A program made the position numbers and the translations under genes. Below the pieces are notes generated by a model. That model worked only from the letters and a program-made list of their open reading frames with translations. It did no database searches and had not been told where the DNA came from. A stretch of 64,000 nucleotides of DNA from Sophora flavescens (taxonomy: Eukaryota > Streptophyta > Magnoliopsida > Fabales > Fabaceae): contig CM061062.1 in the NCBI GenBank assembly GCA_030762895.1, forward strand, positions 137,561,104 to 137,625,103, given 5' to 3'. Below are positions 11,519-22,870 of the stretch, piece by piece. Each line of letters starts with the position of its first letter. Position 1 is the stretch's first letter.

Positions 11519-12060
11519 ATTCCACCCCCTTATAAAAATTTCGTCCTCGAAATTTCTATCACCTTAATTGGTTAAACTTTCATCAATTAGGCACATTCGT
11601 TGGGTTGGGTCCACGGACTTGGAGGCTCCAGCTCCACTATGCTTCCGTTGCGCACTCTGATTCCTGATAGCACTCAGTGGTTCTCACTTTTCTCCTTTAC
11701 AGTTCCTGCTGAGGTGACCATATTTGTCACACTTGAAACAAATGATGTTCGGCTCCTTGCATTGATGGGTATAGTGAGCTTCTCCACGTTTTCCACATCT
11801 CACATGTTTAGGAGAATATCAATCCTTGGGATTACCTGCGGAGAACTGTGATTCCTTGCCATTCTGCTTGAAGTCTCTGCCGATGACATTGTCTCACCTC
11901 GTTCTTTTGATCTTCGTCCTTACTGTTTTGGATCTCTGAACTTTTACGGCTTGCGATCCTGGTCTCGTAAGCATCCTCGAAGATTCTGCACTTGTTCACC
12001 AAGGTAGGAAAGACTCGGATCTCCTGATAACAGATGGCTTGCTTGCTTTCATCGCTCTAC
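11519..12060 (-). pseudogene. Misplaced gag fragment with zinc knuckles, plus polypurine tract
   Basis: On the minus strand this region reads a gag C-terminal half (KCRIFEDAYETRIASRKS near 11960) followed by two zinc-finger units. The first is CGKRGEAHYTHQC, with its second Cys changed to Arg. The second is CFKCDKYGHLSRNC (11699-11740), a full CX2CX4HX4C nucleic-acid-binding knuckle. Behind it come NFEDEIF and the polypurine tract TAAGGGGGTGGAAT (11519-11532) next to the LTR. In normal elements this gag part precedes protease, but here it follows integrase. The same order occurs at 17878-18400, so it was fixed before the tandem formed or spread with it. Confidence 0.75.
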
Positions 12061-12967
12061 CAACCGGAGTTGTTGGAGTAACTCTCAAGGACACATGATC
12101 ACCTTCGTGGAGTTCGAGCGCCTTCCTCCTTTTGTCATGGTAGCTCTTTTACCTACTTTGTGATACTCTCATCTTTTCCTGAACCATCCCGATCCTTTCT
12201 GTTGTTTCCTGGACTATCTTCGGCCCTAGCACCACACTATCACTAGGTTCACTCCAACACAAGGGTGTCCTACATCTCCTCCCAACTACCAGACTGTTCT
12301 AGCACACAAGCATTCAACAAGTCCTCTAAGGACTGATGGTCCTCTCAGACTGCCCATCAGTCTGCGGGTGGTAAGCTGAACTAAGCTTAAGCTTTGTCCC
12401 TAAAGCATGCTGTAAACTCTCCCAGAACCTGGAGGTAAACCTCGGGTCTCTATCTGTTACTATGCTAGAGGGTACACCATGAACCCTAACTATCTCTTTG
12501 ATGTACAGCTTGGCTAACTTCTCTAAAGTATACTCCATGTTCATCGGGATGAAATGGGTAGACTTAGTCAATCTATCCACAACAACCCGTATAGCCTCAA
12601 AACCAACATGATTCCTAGGGAGTCCAGACACAAAGTCCATGGAGACGCCATTCCATTTCCATTCTGGGATACTTAAAGGTTGTAACTTACCTGATGGCTT
12701 TTGGTGTTCTCTCTTAGCTTTCTGACAAACCAAGCACACATACACAAACTCGGCCACATCCTTTTTCATCTTAGGCCACCGAAACATCCTCTTAAGGTCC
12801 TGATACATCTTGGTGGCACCTGGGTGCACACTTAACCCACTCCTATGTCGTTCTTCAAGGATCAACTTTCTAAGTTCAGGAACATCCGGTATGCACACTC
12901 TATCCTTAAACCTCAAGACTCCATCACTCCCATCCTTGAAACTAAGGTCTCTACCCTGAGCGAGCAA
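12061..12967 (-). pseudogene. Tekay-like integrase (truncated and broken)
   Basis: Integrase would insert the DNA copy into the genome. Reading leftwards from 12967, an HHCC-type zinc domain (HRSGLSVHPG, then CLVCQKAK) leads into the catalytic core with SMDFVSGL, VTDRDPRF and DGQSERT. These are the three acidic residues of the D,D-35-E triad, all present. The frame stops at 12326, just after SERTISP. Remnants of the C-terminal domain (SYHDKRRKALELHEGDHV, then LRVTPTTPVGRAM) are readable to about 12060 across stops. The chromodomain is absent and is replaced by the gag fragment on the left. Confidence 0.83.
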
Positions 12968-13705
12968 TTCTCACTGGTCTAAGAAACTTATCTAACTTCT
13001 GGCCCTCTCTAATATGATCCATCAAGCTGTTGGTAACCTTCAAGGTTCCAAGCCTAATACTCTTAGGGGTAAACTCACAAGCTAGACTAAGGTCTCTAAA
13101 CTCCTCTATTAGATCCATTTCCCTAACCATCAAAGCGGAGACGTGCAAGGTTTTCTACTTAGGGCATCGGCCACCACATCGGCCTTTCCTGGGTGATAGG
13201 TCAGCTCGAAGTCATAATCCTTTAAGAACTCCATCCACCCATGCTGCCTCATGTTCAACTCCTTTTGATCAAAGAGATACCTCAAACTCTTGTGATCACA
13301 AAAAACTTCAAACCTCGCTCCATAAAGGTAATGCCTCTAGATCTTTAAGGCAAATACCACAGCTCCTAACTCTACGTCATGGGTAGGTTAGTTCTTCTCA
13401 TGGGTTTTCAACTACCTAGAAGCATAAGCAACTACCTTACCATTCTGCATCAATACACCACCTAACCCTTGCTTAGAAGCATCGCAGTAAACTACGAAGG
13501 GTTCATTCGGATCTGGCAAAACTAACACTGGTGCTGATGTCAACCTATCCTTAAGGGTTTGGAAACTCTCTTCACACTTAGGGTCCCACACAAACAACTG
13601 TCCCTTCTTGGTGAGACGGGTTAAGGGTAAAGCTATCTTAGAGAAACCTTCTATGAACCGCCTACAATACCTGGCTAACCCTAAGAAACTCCTAATCTCG
13701 ATCAC
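12968..13705 (-). pseudogene. Tekay-like RT connection and RNase H (broken)
   Basis: This part degrades the RNA strand after cDNA synthesis. It begins with IEIRSFLGLARYCRRFIEGF and contains VVYCDASKQGLGGVLMQNGK, the first RNase H acidic motif, then DHKSLRYLFDQKELNMRQ and ADALSRKP near 13140. In-frame stops follow YASR at 13412 and occur further on. The sister copy at 18505-19148 has the same start but lacks integrase behind it. Confidence 0.82.
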
Positions 13706-14833
13706 AGACTTCGGCGCTTCCCACTAGAGCACCGTCCCAACCTTAGTTGAGTCCACAGCTATGCCACCCTTAGACATGACCTGTCCTAAGAAGCTCACTT
13801 CCTCTAACCAGAACTCACACTTAGACAACTTAGCATACAACTGCTTTTCCTTAAGGGTTTGCTAGACAACCCTCAAGTGTTCCTCAAGTTCCTCCTTGCC
13901 CCTGGAGTACACTAAGATGCCATCTATGAACACCACCACAAACTTATCCAAGTAAGGGTGAAAGGTCTTGTTCATGTAATCCATGAAGACCGCAGGAGCA
14001 TTGGTCACACCGAAGGGCATAACCAAGTACTTATAGTGACCATATCGCGTTCAGAACGCTGTCTTCGGGATGTCCTCAGACTTAACCCGAATCTGATGGT
14101 ACCCTGACCTCAAGTCTATCTTAGAGAAGACTTAAGCGCCTATCAATTGGTCCATGAGATCATCAGTCATAGGGAGGAGATACCGATTCACCTTGTTGAG
14201 ATGTCGACAGTCGACGCACAACTTCATACTACCATCATTCTTCTTCACCAACAACATAGGTGCTCCCCACGGAGACATACTAGGCCTAATGAACTGCTTC
14301 TTCATCAGGTCTTCCAACTCTTCCTTCAACTTAGCTTGCTCTAGAGGAGACATCCTATAGGGTGCTATGGATATTGGCCCGGTGCCAGACACTAAGTCTA
14401 TGGCAAACTCAATATCTCTCTCTGGGGGTAAGTTATAAACATCCCTCGGAAACACTTCAGGAAAGTCTCGCACAACAGGCAAGCCGGCGACATCAGGAGG
14501 GCTACTCTCTACTTCCAGGGAAGCTATCATCGTGTACACTTGGGCTTCGTCTTTCATCGAAGCTTGAACTTGACTGGCAGAGAGAAGGTCCGGATTCTTA
14601 GACTCCGTTGGAGTTCCAAAAACTAAGGTCTTATCAAAACAGATAAAGGGAACATGGTTGGAAGATAACCAGTTCATCCCAAGAATAACATCGAGCGGTT
14701 TTAAAAAAGGTAAGCGCACAAGATCAACAGCAAATTTTATATTATCAAGAGATAATAGAACTACCTTCCTAAACACAAGCACCCGAAGGCTCATTGGATC
14801 GTTCAAGACAAATCGCCAAATGCAGTAAGTCAA
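13706..14833 (-). pseudogene. Tekay-like protease tail and reverse transcriptase (catalytic Asp lost)
   Basis: Reverse transcriptase would copy element RNA to DNA. From 14833 leftwards come the protease tail LDVILGMNWLSSNHV, the linker PVVRDFPEVFP, and RT motifs PWGAPMLLVKKNDGSMKLCVD, KIDLRSGYHQI and FGVTNAPAVFMDYMN. The polymerase box reads F-I-D-G at 13919-13930, where FIDD is expected, so the second catalytic aspartate is gone. A stop after LMDQLIGA (14132) and others interrupt the frame. Between the start of this frame and the primer site only about 125 bp remain, so the whole gag and the protease active site are deleted from this position. Confidence 0.85.
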
Positions 14834-14957
14834 GCCAAAGCGAAGCTATAGGTACTTAGTACCGTGTAACATTGTCTATATAAATATAGACAATTCAAAC
14901 AAGAGTCACACAACAGACTCACGATAGACTCATACCTCGTCCGGACAGGGCCGAACT

Positions 14958-14969
14958 GCTCTGATACCA
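14958..14969 (-). other. Primer binding site, tRNA-iMet type
   Basis: The minus strand reads TGGTATCAGAGC just inside LTR 2, the standard tRNA-iMet primer site. It fixes the orientation of the element. Confidence 0.9.
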
Positions 14970-16204
14970 CTAAATGTGACACCCTTCTACCCCGCATGTT
15001 ATAAGCGCTTTAAGATAGGCAATTAATAAAATTTAGTCATGAACGTACTGGATAAAATAAAGCATCCGTCCATGGGAAGAAAAGTCCACATGAACTAGTT
15101 CTCAAAATCGCGGAAAATAAAACGAGTTTAAAACAATTTAACATAACAAAGAAATAAACCTATACCAACCCCGATGTCACACACAGAGCTGGTATAACCG
15201 TTCCGGAATAAATCCACGGAATACAACTGAAAACTAACTAACTGAACATAAAAACAAGCCCTAACTATGAGGGGCGGCTCCTCAGAGTCACTCCTCTCCG
15301 GGCTGCTTGCCATCCTCTGTAAGGTGCCAATCGGGCCAAATAACAAACAAATAATGGGGAGTAAGAATCATGTAATCACAATAGCAAGGAGGTAGGAAGT
15401 AAAGTAAAACATACAAGCATGGCACCAACGTAAGCATATATCAACAACATGTATAAACATACATCAACCTCATCAACATCAAGCATGCTATGCAGTGCAA
15501 TGCAGTCCTACTCCGCTAAACCAACAATGCATGTGGATCCACTAAACTCGGGATGGACGACTTCGGAGTTACATATCCACATTGAGAATCTACTCAATGC
15601 CGGAGAATCTAATCCTTTGATAGCCAATGCATCAAACCAATGGATGCCTCGTCACGGGGGTGCAAGGAGAATCTACTCTAACCATGGATGGCCAGATCGC
15701 CGTACTCTAGGACGACCTCCCCTATGTAGAACATCCCTCCACAGCAATAACTCCGATGCAATGCGCTTGCAACACAATAACCACGGACAACCACCACCTC
15801 CATAACTCTAATGGAATCAACCGAAGACATCAGCGGAATCGACCATAGTGGAATCTACCACAACACCTTTAACCAGTGGAATCTACCGCAGCAAAATCGA
15901 CTCAACACCTTAGACCCAAACCGTGGAGTCAAGGCCCCCCCTTGGGACAAACTCTCGGTCCCTAAGGTACAACATCAATAATACCTTAGACCCAAACCGC
16001 GGGGTCAAGGCCCTCTTGGCCATACGGTACCAAGGTACAGCTCAAACAACTTCCGGTAACCTAACGGTTACCGACTTAACTATCTTAATCAATATTTAAT
16101 TAAGTTATCTAGTCTTCATCATTAATTAACTAAGTCATCATTTGTCGTTGGGGAAGATTGGGGTTAAAACCCCTGTTTAAGTCCTTAATCTCATATTCTG
16201 TCCA

Positions 16205-16410
16205 GAGGGGTGAGCACGGTTGAGCTTAACCCCAGCACGGGCATGCTGCCACTTAAGTGGGGCATTGGCGTGCTTCTTTTTTTAGCACGGTCGTGCTCAG
16301 CTGCACGGGCGTGCTCCTCTGCTGCACGACCATGCTTACTGCACGGCCATTTTCCAGAATTCAAATTGGGAGAGTGCTCCCTGTTCAGCACGGTTGTGCT
16401 CAATGCACTA
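16205..16410. repeat. Cluster of GCACGG/CGTGC palindromes in the LTR
   Basis: About seven variants of GCACGGNCGTGC (for example AGCACGGTCGTGCT near 16284 and TGCACGGGCGTGCT near 16301) lie within 200 bp. They match a more decayed cluster at 2920-3070. Regulatory use is only a guess; I see no TATA box directly after them in element orientation. Confidence 0.6.
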
Positions 16411-17748
16411 CAGTACTGTTCTGGGCAGAGTCTCAACACAGTTACTTAACCAATTTTTAGGGTGTTTAAACCTATTAATCTTTAACTCATTTTAGAACCT
16501 AATTTAACCAATTAAGGTTTTTAACATTTTAACCATCAACTCAACAGTCATAGCATCAACTATACAACCAACATAACATCAACAACCAACATCGTAATAA
16601 CAACGACAATCATCATACTATCATGTTCATATTAAGGCAACCAAGATAAATATTAACAACATGTCATGAACATGGAACACATAAAAATAACATACCAAAA
16701 TAGCCAAGAACATACCATCACCAAACAATACATTTAACATGTTATTCATTCATACACATAAAACAACACGGGGTTATGGGAACCCCTTTACTTTACACTA
16801 ACCCCGAGCCTATGAATACACTACCCTTCTCCCCATACCTGGAATAGAGATCACGATTCCAAAGAGAGAAAGAAGATCCACTTGGGTCTTGTCTCACTAG
16901 CGCTTGTCTACAACCTCAAGAACGACAAAGTGATAGTTTGGTTCAACTCTAAGATCAAGAAATTAAAAGGAAAAGATCAAGAACTTGAAAGAAAGAACAC
17001 AAGGGACAAGGTACACGAATTTTACCTTTTATAAAGTCCCAAACATCAAGCACAACGAACCCCTATTTGTAGCGATGTTCTCCTATCAAGAAGCAGTGAA
17101 GAACAGTGCAAGAACGGGTTCCCTAGAGAGAGTTTAAGGGAGAAAAACCATAAGGATTCAAAGAAGAAGGAGGGAGGAAGTTTTCTAAGTGTTGGGGTCG
17201 TGTAAACTAGGTTTAGGTCGAGTCTAATGGTATATATATGAGTTTGGGTCATAACGGGTTCCTATTTCAGCCCAAACTCTATACTGTTCGATATTTTGAC
17301 CATAACTTGAGCTACAAGTTTCCAATTGAGGCGTTCTTGGTGTCGTTAGAAAGCTACGAGAAATATATACAAATTAATATCCAATGATTGAATCATAACT
17401 CAGAATCTAATATGGTCAAAAGTTCGATGGAAGTTTAGCGACAGATTTGGTCGTTATTCCTAGATAGGATCCTTAAGAGATTATGATAAGATCTTAAGAT
17501 ATAAACAAAAAGAGGATGATCCTATATTGATAAGGACTCAAATCTGATTGGTTGAGGGGCTAAAATCTAAGAATAACACTATCTCTATTTAAATACTAAA
17601 TCTCGATATCTTATCATATCATTCTTAATTGCTTATTATTAATAAAATCACATATCATGTATTAACATATAAAATCAAACATTAAGAGACGCAATATCAT
17701 ATTAATGAAAATAATCATATATTAATATACATATTATCATATGTAATA

Positions 17749-17750
<2 letters not shown>

Positions 17751-17811
<61 letters not shown>
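17751..17811. repeat. (AC)n(AT)n microsatellite
   Basis: This compound dinucleotide repeat is in LTR 2, at the same site as the (AC)n in LTR 1. Confidence 0.93.
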
Positions 17812-17815
<4 letters not shown>

Positions 17816-17877
17816 TCAAACATATATACGCCATAACTAACAAATATAAACATAAGGGTGAATCTTGAGGTGTTACA

Positions 17878-18500
17878 ATTCCACCCCCCTTATAAAAATT
17901 TCGTCCTCAAAATTTCTATCACCTTAACTGGTTAAACTTTCATCAATTAGGCGCATACGTTGGGTTGGGTCCACGGACTTGGAGGCTCCAGCTCCACTAC
18001 GCTTCCTCTGCACACTCTGATTCCTGCTAGCACTCTGTGGTTCACTTTTCTCCTTTACAGTTCCTGCTGAGGTGACCATATTTGTCACACTTGAAACAGA
18101 TGATGTTCAGCTCCTTGCATTGATGGGTATAGTGACCTTCTCCACATTTTCCACATCTGACATGTTTAGGAGAATCCCAATCCTTGGACTTACCTGCTGA
18201 GAATCGTGATTCCTTGCCATTCTGCTTGAAGTCTCTGCCGATGACATTGTTTCACCTCGTTCTTCTGATCTTCGTCCTTACTGCTCTGGATCTCTGAACT
18301 TTTGCGGCTTGCGATCCTGGCCTTGTAAGCATCCTCGAAGATTCTGCACTTGTTCTCCTAGGTAGGAAAGACTCGGATCTCCTGATAACAGATGGTTTTC
18401 TTTCTTTCATCGTTCTACTAACAGCAGTTGTTGGAGTAACTCTCAAGGACACATGATCACCTTCCCGGATTTCGAGCGCCTTCCTCCTTTTGTCATGGTA
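17878..18500 (-). pseudogene. Second copy of the gag fragment behind integrase C-terminus
   Basis: This region repeats 11519-12140. The polypurine tract is at 17878-17892. The knuckle CFKCDKYGHLSRNC is at 18057-18098, and the shorter unit CGKCGEGHYTHQC at 18117-18155 keeps all its cysteines here. Further left on the minus strand it reads LRVTPTTAVSRTMKERKP, the end of an integrase-type domain, joined directly to gag-like sequence (18252-18452). It shows that the integrase-gag junction is shared by both internal regions. Confidence 0.75.
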
Positions 18501-18504
18501 GCTC

Positions 18505-19148
18505 TTTTACCTATGCTGCCTCATGTTCAACTCCATCCACCTACGCTGCCTCATGTTCAACTCCTTTTGATCAAAGAGATACCTCAAACTCTTGTGATCA
18601 CTAAAAAATTCAAACCTCGCTCCATAAAGGTAATGCCTCCATATCTTTTAGGCAAATACCACAGCTCCTAACTCTACATCATCGACAGGGTAGTTCTTCT
18701 CATGTGTTTTCAACTACCTAGAAGCATAAGCAACTACCTTACCATTTTGCATCAACACAGCACCTAACCTTTGCTTAGAAGCATCACAGTAAACTACGAA
18801 GGGTTCACTAGGATCTGGCAAAACTAACATTGGTGCTGATGTCAACCTATCCTTAAGGGTTTGGAAACTCTCTTCACACTTAGAGTCCCACACAAACAAC
18901 TGTCCCTTCTTGGTGAGACGGGTTAAGGGTAAGGCTATCTTAGAGAAACCTTCTATGAACCGCCTACAATACCCGGCTAACCCCAAGAAACTCCTAATCT
19001 CGGTCACAGACTTTGGTGCTTCCCACTGGAGCACCGTCTCAACCTTAGCTGGGTCCACAGCTATGCCACCCATAGAGATGACATGTCCTAAGAAGCTCAC
19101 TTCCTCTAACCAGAACTCACACTTAAACAACCTATCATTCAACTGCTT
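18505..19148 (-). pseudogene. Partial second internal region: RT connection and RNase H
   Basis: This segment corresponds to 13240-13846 and reads FKCEFWLEEVSFLGHVIS, SVTEIRSFLGLAGYCRRF and VVYCDASKQRLGAVLMQNGK on the minus strand. Integrase is deleted between it and 18500. At the deletion joint a 24-bp stretch is repeated with a 30-bp spacing (18511-18534 and 18541-18564). At 19148 it fuses to Tat protease sequence in the opposite sense, which produces a chimeric minus-strand frame (18714-19256) that is not a real gene. Confidence 0.82.
18511..18564. repeat. 30-bp duplication at a deletion joint
   Basis: CTGCCTCATGTTCAACTCC occurs twice, 30 bp apart, exactly where RNase H sequence is joined to integrase C-terminal sequence. 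The intact element near 13240 has it once. Confidence 0.8.
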
Positions 19149-19293
19149 TTCCAGAAATATTGCGGTTAAGTTTATTATTGTGGTTGCTCCGAGGGCGGCA
19201 TACAATCTAATTCTCGGACGACCATGTCTGAATGAACTCAGTGCTATAGTGTCCACCCCGCATCTGACTATGAAGTTTCATTCTAGCACAGGT
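19149..19293 (+). repeat. Right copy of the 144-bp duplicated host segment
   Basis: This segment repeats 1520-1663 and then continues into the downstream Tat sequence (GEVISVRADQKEARQCY). The joint with the Tekay-like sequence shares the bases TTCC. Confidence 0.85.
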
Positions 19294-20400
19294 GAAGTGA
19301 TCTCGGTGAGGGCTGATCAGAAAGAAGCTCGGCAGTGTTATGTGGATAGTTTGAAGGGGAATTTAAAAGAAGAGGAAGTGCCAACCGAAAAGGGAAAAGA
19401 AGCAGATCAAAAGCAGAAAAGTAAGATGCAGGTTTCGAGTATGGAAAACGGAAGGGTATGATACACATATTGGAACACAACTGGAAGCTGATGTAGAAGA
19501 GGCAATAATCCGAGTAGTTTTGGAGAATTCAGATCTCTTTACTTGGTGTACTGCTGATATGCCTGGTGTAGATCCGAAGGTCGTGTGTCACAAACTTTCT
19601 CTATGCACTGGAGCCAAACCTGTCTCACAAAAGAAGAGAAAGGTGGGAGAAGAGAGAAGGAAGGTAATAGAAGACGAAACTAGAAGATTGGTGGATGAAA
19701 ACTTTATCCGGGAGGTGAAATATACCACTTGGCTCGCGAATGTTGTTTTGGTGAAGAAGTCAAATGGGAAGTGGCGTATGTACACTGATTATACCGACTT
19801 AAATAAAGCTTGCCCTAAGGATTCATATCTTTTACCCAGTATTGATCAGTTGGTGGATGGAGCGTCAGGATATCAACTTCTCAGCCTTATCGATGCTTAT
19901 TCGGGTTACAATCAAATCCAAATGCATGCACCCGATTAAGAGAAGACTGCATTCATGTCAAACAGAGCTAACTATTGTTACAAGGTTATGCCTTTTGGCT
20001 TGAAGAGTGCAGGAGCCACTTATTAGAGATTGATGGACAAGGTTTTTGAAGGTCAAATCGGGAGAAACATGGAGGTTTATGTGGATGACATCGTGGTGAA
20101 AATAGAGGAGCTGAGTAAGCATGCCGAGGATCTGAGAGAGATCTTTGGTTAAGTACTAAAGTAAAACATGCGACATAATCCCAAGAAGTACAATTTCGGA
20201 ATCAGGAGAGGGAAGTTTCTTGGATTCATGTTGACGAACCGAGGGATTGAGGCGAATCCCGACAAATTCCGAGCTATCATCGAGATGAGAAGTCCAGTTA
20301 ATGTCAAAGAGGTACAAAGACTTGTAGGTAGATTAGCATCTTTATCTAGATTCTTGTCGAGGTCAGTCGAGAAGGCTCGACCACTGTTTAATTTGCTCTG
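19293..20400 (+). pseudogene. Tat-like reverse transcriptase (broken)
   Basis: This is the continuation of the element that starts at base 1. After a charged linker (about 19300-19500) come RT motifs: VVLVKKSNGKWRMYTDYTDL (about 19743), KACPKDSYLLPSIDQLVDGA, SLIDAYSGYNQIQMHAPD, VMPFGLKSAGATY, and the polymerase box YVDDIVVK (about 20077-20100), with both aspartates kept. KACPKD and DAYSGYNQI are characteristic of the Tat lineage. Stops occur at 19937-19939, near 20023, and at 20149 and 20161. The left end follows the 144-bp repeat. Confidence 0.88.
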
Positions 20401-20831
20401 AAAGCCACAGTAATTTGAATGGGGTCCTGAGTCTGAAGAAGCATTTCAAGATTTCAAGTCTTTCCTGAGTTCTCCACCCATCTTGACTAAACCGCAAGTT
20501 GGGAAGGAACTTTTGCTATATTTGTCGGTGACTGAGACATCAGTGAGCACAGTACTTGTTCAAGAGGTGGAGAAGAGGCAACTTCCTGTGTATTATATTA
20601 GTCAGGTATTACACGATGCAAAGACAAGATATCAGGTAATCGAGAAGTTGGCATTTACTTTGGTTATTGAAGCCAGGATGTTACAACCGTATTTCCAAAG
20701 CCATCAGATAGTAGTGAAGACAGATCATCCTATCAGGAAAGTTCTACGGAAGCCCGAATTGGCAGGAAGGATGATTGCATGGTCTGTGGAGTTGTCCGAG
20801 TTCGGGATTGAGTACGAACCCAGAGGGCCTA
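20401..20831 (+). pseudogene. Tat-like RNase H (cut by copia insertion)
   Basis: The frame reads FEWGPESEEAFQDFKSFLSS, PILTKPQVGKELLLYLSVTE and VYYISQVLHDAKTRYQVIEK, then IVVKTDHPIRKVLRKPELAG. These are the RT-RNase H connection and RNase H of Tat elements. The first acidic residue (normally in a YLA/VSxxAVSAVL block) is not evident. It ends at about 20831 with FGIEYEPRGPR, where the copia LTR begins. I could not find the missing remainder of RNase H and integrase on the other side of the copia element. Confidence 0.85.
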
Positions 20832-21956
20832 GATTACCAAGTGGATTCAATCTCAAGAGGGGGTGAATTGAGATCTTAAGATTTTTGTCCCCCTTTTGTG
20901 ACCTAGATTAATTTTTGAGAAATTGTAAAAAGATAAAGGAAGAGAAAATCACACAATCGATTTATACTGGTCCAATCACTCCCTTGAGTGACCTACATCC
21001 AGTCCCTACAATATATTTGTGAGTATTTTCCACTAAAGCAAATCCAAGCTTTAAAAAGTTGAGTACTCTTAACTTGGGACCCCCCACTCTTGTGCAAGAG
21101 CCTCTAAATCAAACCAAGGGATACCTCACCCTTGTTACAATCACAAACTAGAGAGATTCCTCACTCTTTTTAACCAACAAAATCAAGAAAAAATGGTTAC
21201 AAAGAAGAATACCTCAAAAGGTTGAATCAATACAAGTTGAAGCACTATGACTCTTGTGTAGGATTGGCTCAAATCTTGATCTCAAGAGTGAAAGATTGAT
21301 TAATGAGGTTAGAGTTGTTGTTCAAGGGTTCTAAGAGTAGTAACCTAGGGTTTCTAGGTCCACTGGAGTGTATTTACAGTGAGGGGTGAAAATATGACCG
21401 TTTTGTATAACTGTCACGCATTTTTTGCACTTTCTGCGACGTATAGTCGATTACGAGACTTACTGTAATCGATTATATGGGCAGATAATCGATTATGACC
21501 ATTTGATAATCGATTATGAGAACTCCGTTTGCTGTTCTGAGTTTTCCAGAAACCAATAATCGATTATGGACTTCAACATAATCGATTGTGATAATTCTTT
21601 TATTAGAAAAATGATGTTTTTCAACCTTAAGAACATTGTTAACTATTATGAAAACCATTTTTGACCTTTAGCTCATTTCATAAATTATTGAAATCATTTT
21701 TCCATATCTTTGAAAAACCTTAAGCCCATTTTCAATTTTAAAACCAATTTTAGTTATTTCAATTTTAATAGCCAATCCTACACTTGAATCTTACAAATAA
21801 TCCTAAGACCAAACTTAAACTATATATACCATTGAAGTTCTTCTCTTGGTCTTGGATGATCTTTCTTTGCTCTTGCACTTTCATTTTCTCAATCAATTGT
21901 TTTGCTTTTGTTGCTCATCATCAAAATTAATTTCCTGAAAGTACATAGCATCCACA
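20832..21956 (-). mobile_element. Copia 3' LTR
   Basis: This 1,125-bp LTR ends CATCCACA on the + strand and matches 29751-30879. It contains six ATCGAT-centred palindromes (21428-21593). The TATA box of the other LTR is altered here to TGTAAATA (plus-strand TATTTACA at about 21371-21378). The polypurine tract TCAAAAAGGGGGAGAA abuts it at 21957-21972 on the minus strand. Confidence 0.9.
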
Positions 21957-22870
21957 TTCTCCCCCTTTTTGAGGATGACAAAACAATATTGAGATTTTTG
22001 AAAAACTTAGGTGGGAGGTTAGTCACAAATGTCATATAAAATATAATCAGAGTGGTAAGCGCATATGAGAAGCATGAAGTGTAAAAACTCCCCTTACTAA
22101 GTGCATATATCAATGGGGTTTATAAAATTTAACATTTATAGCTCCCCCTTACTTAGTGCCATATAATAAGGATATGAAAATTAATTTCAATGACACAAGA
22201 AATGCCATTTAAGTCACTTTGCATTCAAAGTGTTTTCAAGTTCAAGTGCATTGAGAAAATGGCATAACTATGTTTTTCCAAACATGCAAGTATATCCATT
22301 TAACCATATATTCATCCCTATCTTCATCCAAATTCATTCAAATACATTTTTTCCTATTTCAAGCAAATAATCCTTCCAATTGTCATTCAAATCTATTTTC
22401 ATTCAATCAAATCAATTATCCAAGCATATGGATATTCATCCAAATGTATCTATTTCATACAAAAATAATCCAATGCATATAGCAACAATCCAATGCATAT
22501 CTCTCCCCCTTTTTGTCATTATCAAAAAAATAGTCGAATTATTCAATCATGGTATTTATCATTCAAAATTTGCAATCATCAATAATTATCCATACCTTTA
22601 GCATCCACATTGGCATCCATCAAAAATTAAAATGTGGGCATAGAAAATGATTTCTAACCTTCAACCACATTAGGAGTGCATAACCCAATCACACATGTCA
22701 GTAATGAATCATCCAAGCAAAATAGTCACATAGTCATAAGTCCTAGATAATTAAACTAGTTGGCCTTAAAAAACAGTCTCAAACCATAGCAAAGTAAGAG
22801 TACAACCAAGTCCATGCACTAACAACCAAAACGTCATAAGATAAAAAACATAGAAGGCAAGATAATCAGG
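21957..22870 (-). other. Copia 3' untranslated region
   Basis: This AT-rich stretch lies between the accessory ORF and the polypurine tract. I see no coding potential and no repeat beyond short A/T runs. Confidence 0.6.

Larger units (their letters stand above)
14975..17877 (-). mobile_element. Tekay-like LTR 2 (complete)
   Basis: This 2,903-bp LTR is uninterrupted and serves as template for recognising the split LTR 1. It has internal sequence on both sides: primer site to the left and polypurine tract (17878-17892) to the right. It is therefore shared by two tandem elements. Confidence 0.9.
1664..19148 (-). mobile_element. Tekay-like Ty3/gypsy tandem (LTR-internal-LTR-partial internal)
   Basis: Two LTRs (1664-11518, itself interrupted, and 14975-17877) start TGTGACACC and end GGTGTTACA on the + strand. 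Pol lies on the minus strand, so the element reads right to left. A tRNA-iMet primer site sits next to the right LTR (14958-14969) and a purine tract next to the left one (11519-11532, minus). To the right of the second LTR a second, shortened internal region runs to 19148 and then fuses to Tat sequence. No third LTR is present. gag is missing from its normal place between primer site and protease, and a gag zinc-knuckle fragment lies behind integrase instead. Confidence 0.85.

Noticed and set aside
18714..19256. 180-codon minus frame beginning in Tat sequence
   Set aside because: It crosses the recombination joint at 19149; the first third is antisense Tat protease, so it is a chance fusion.
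21428..21593. ATCGAT clusters as a CRISPR-like or satellite array
   Set aside because: Spacing and spacers are irregular, the motif is a 12-bp palindrome, and it lies in LTR promoter position of a eukaryotic element.
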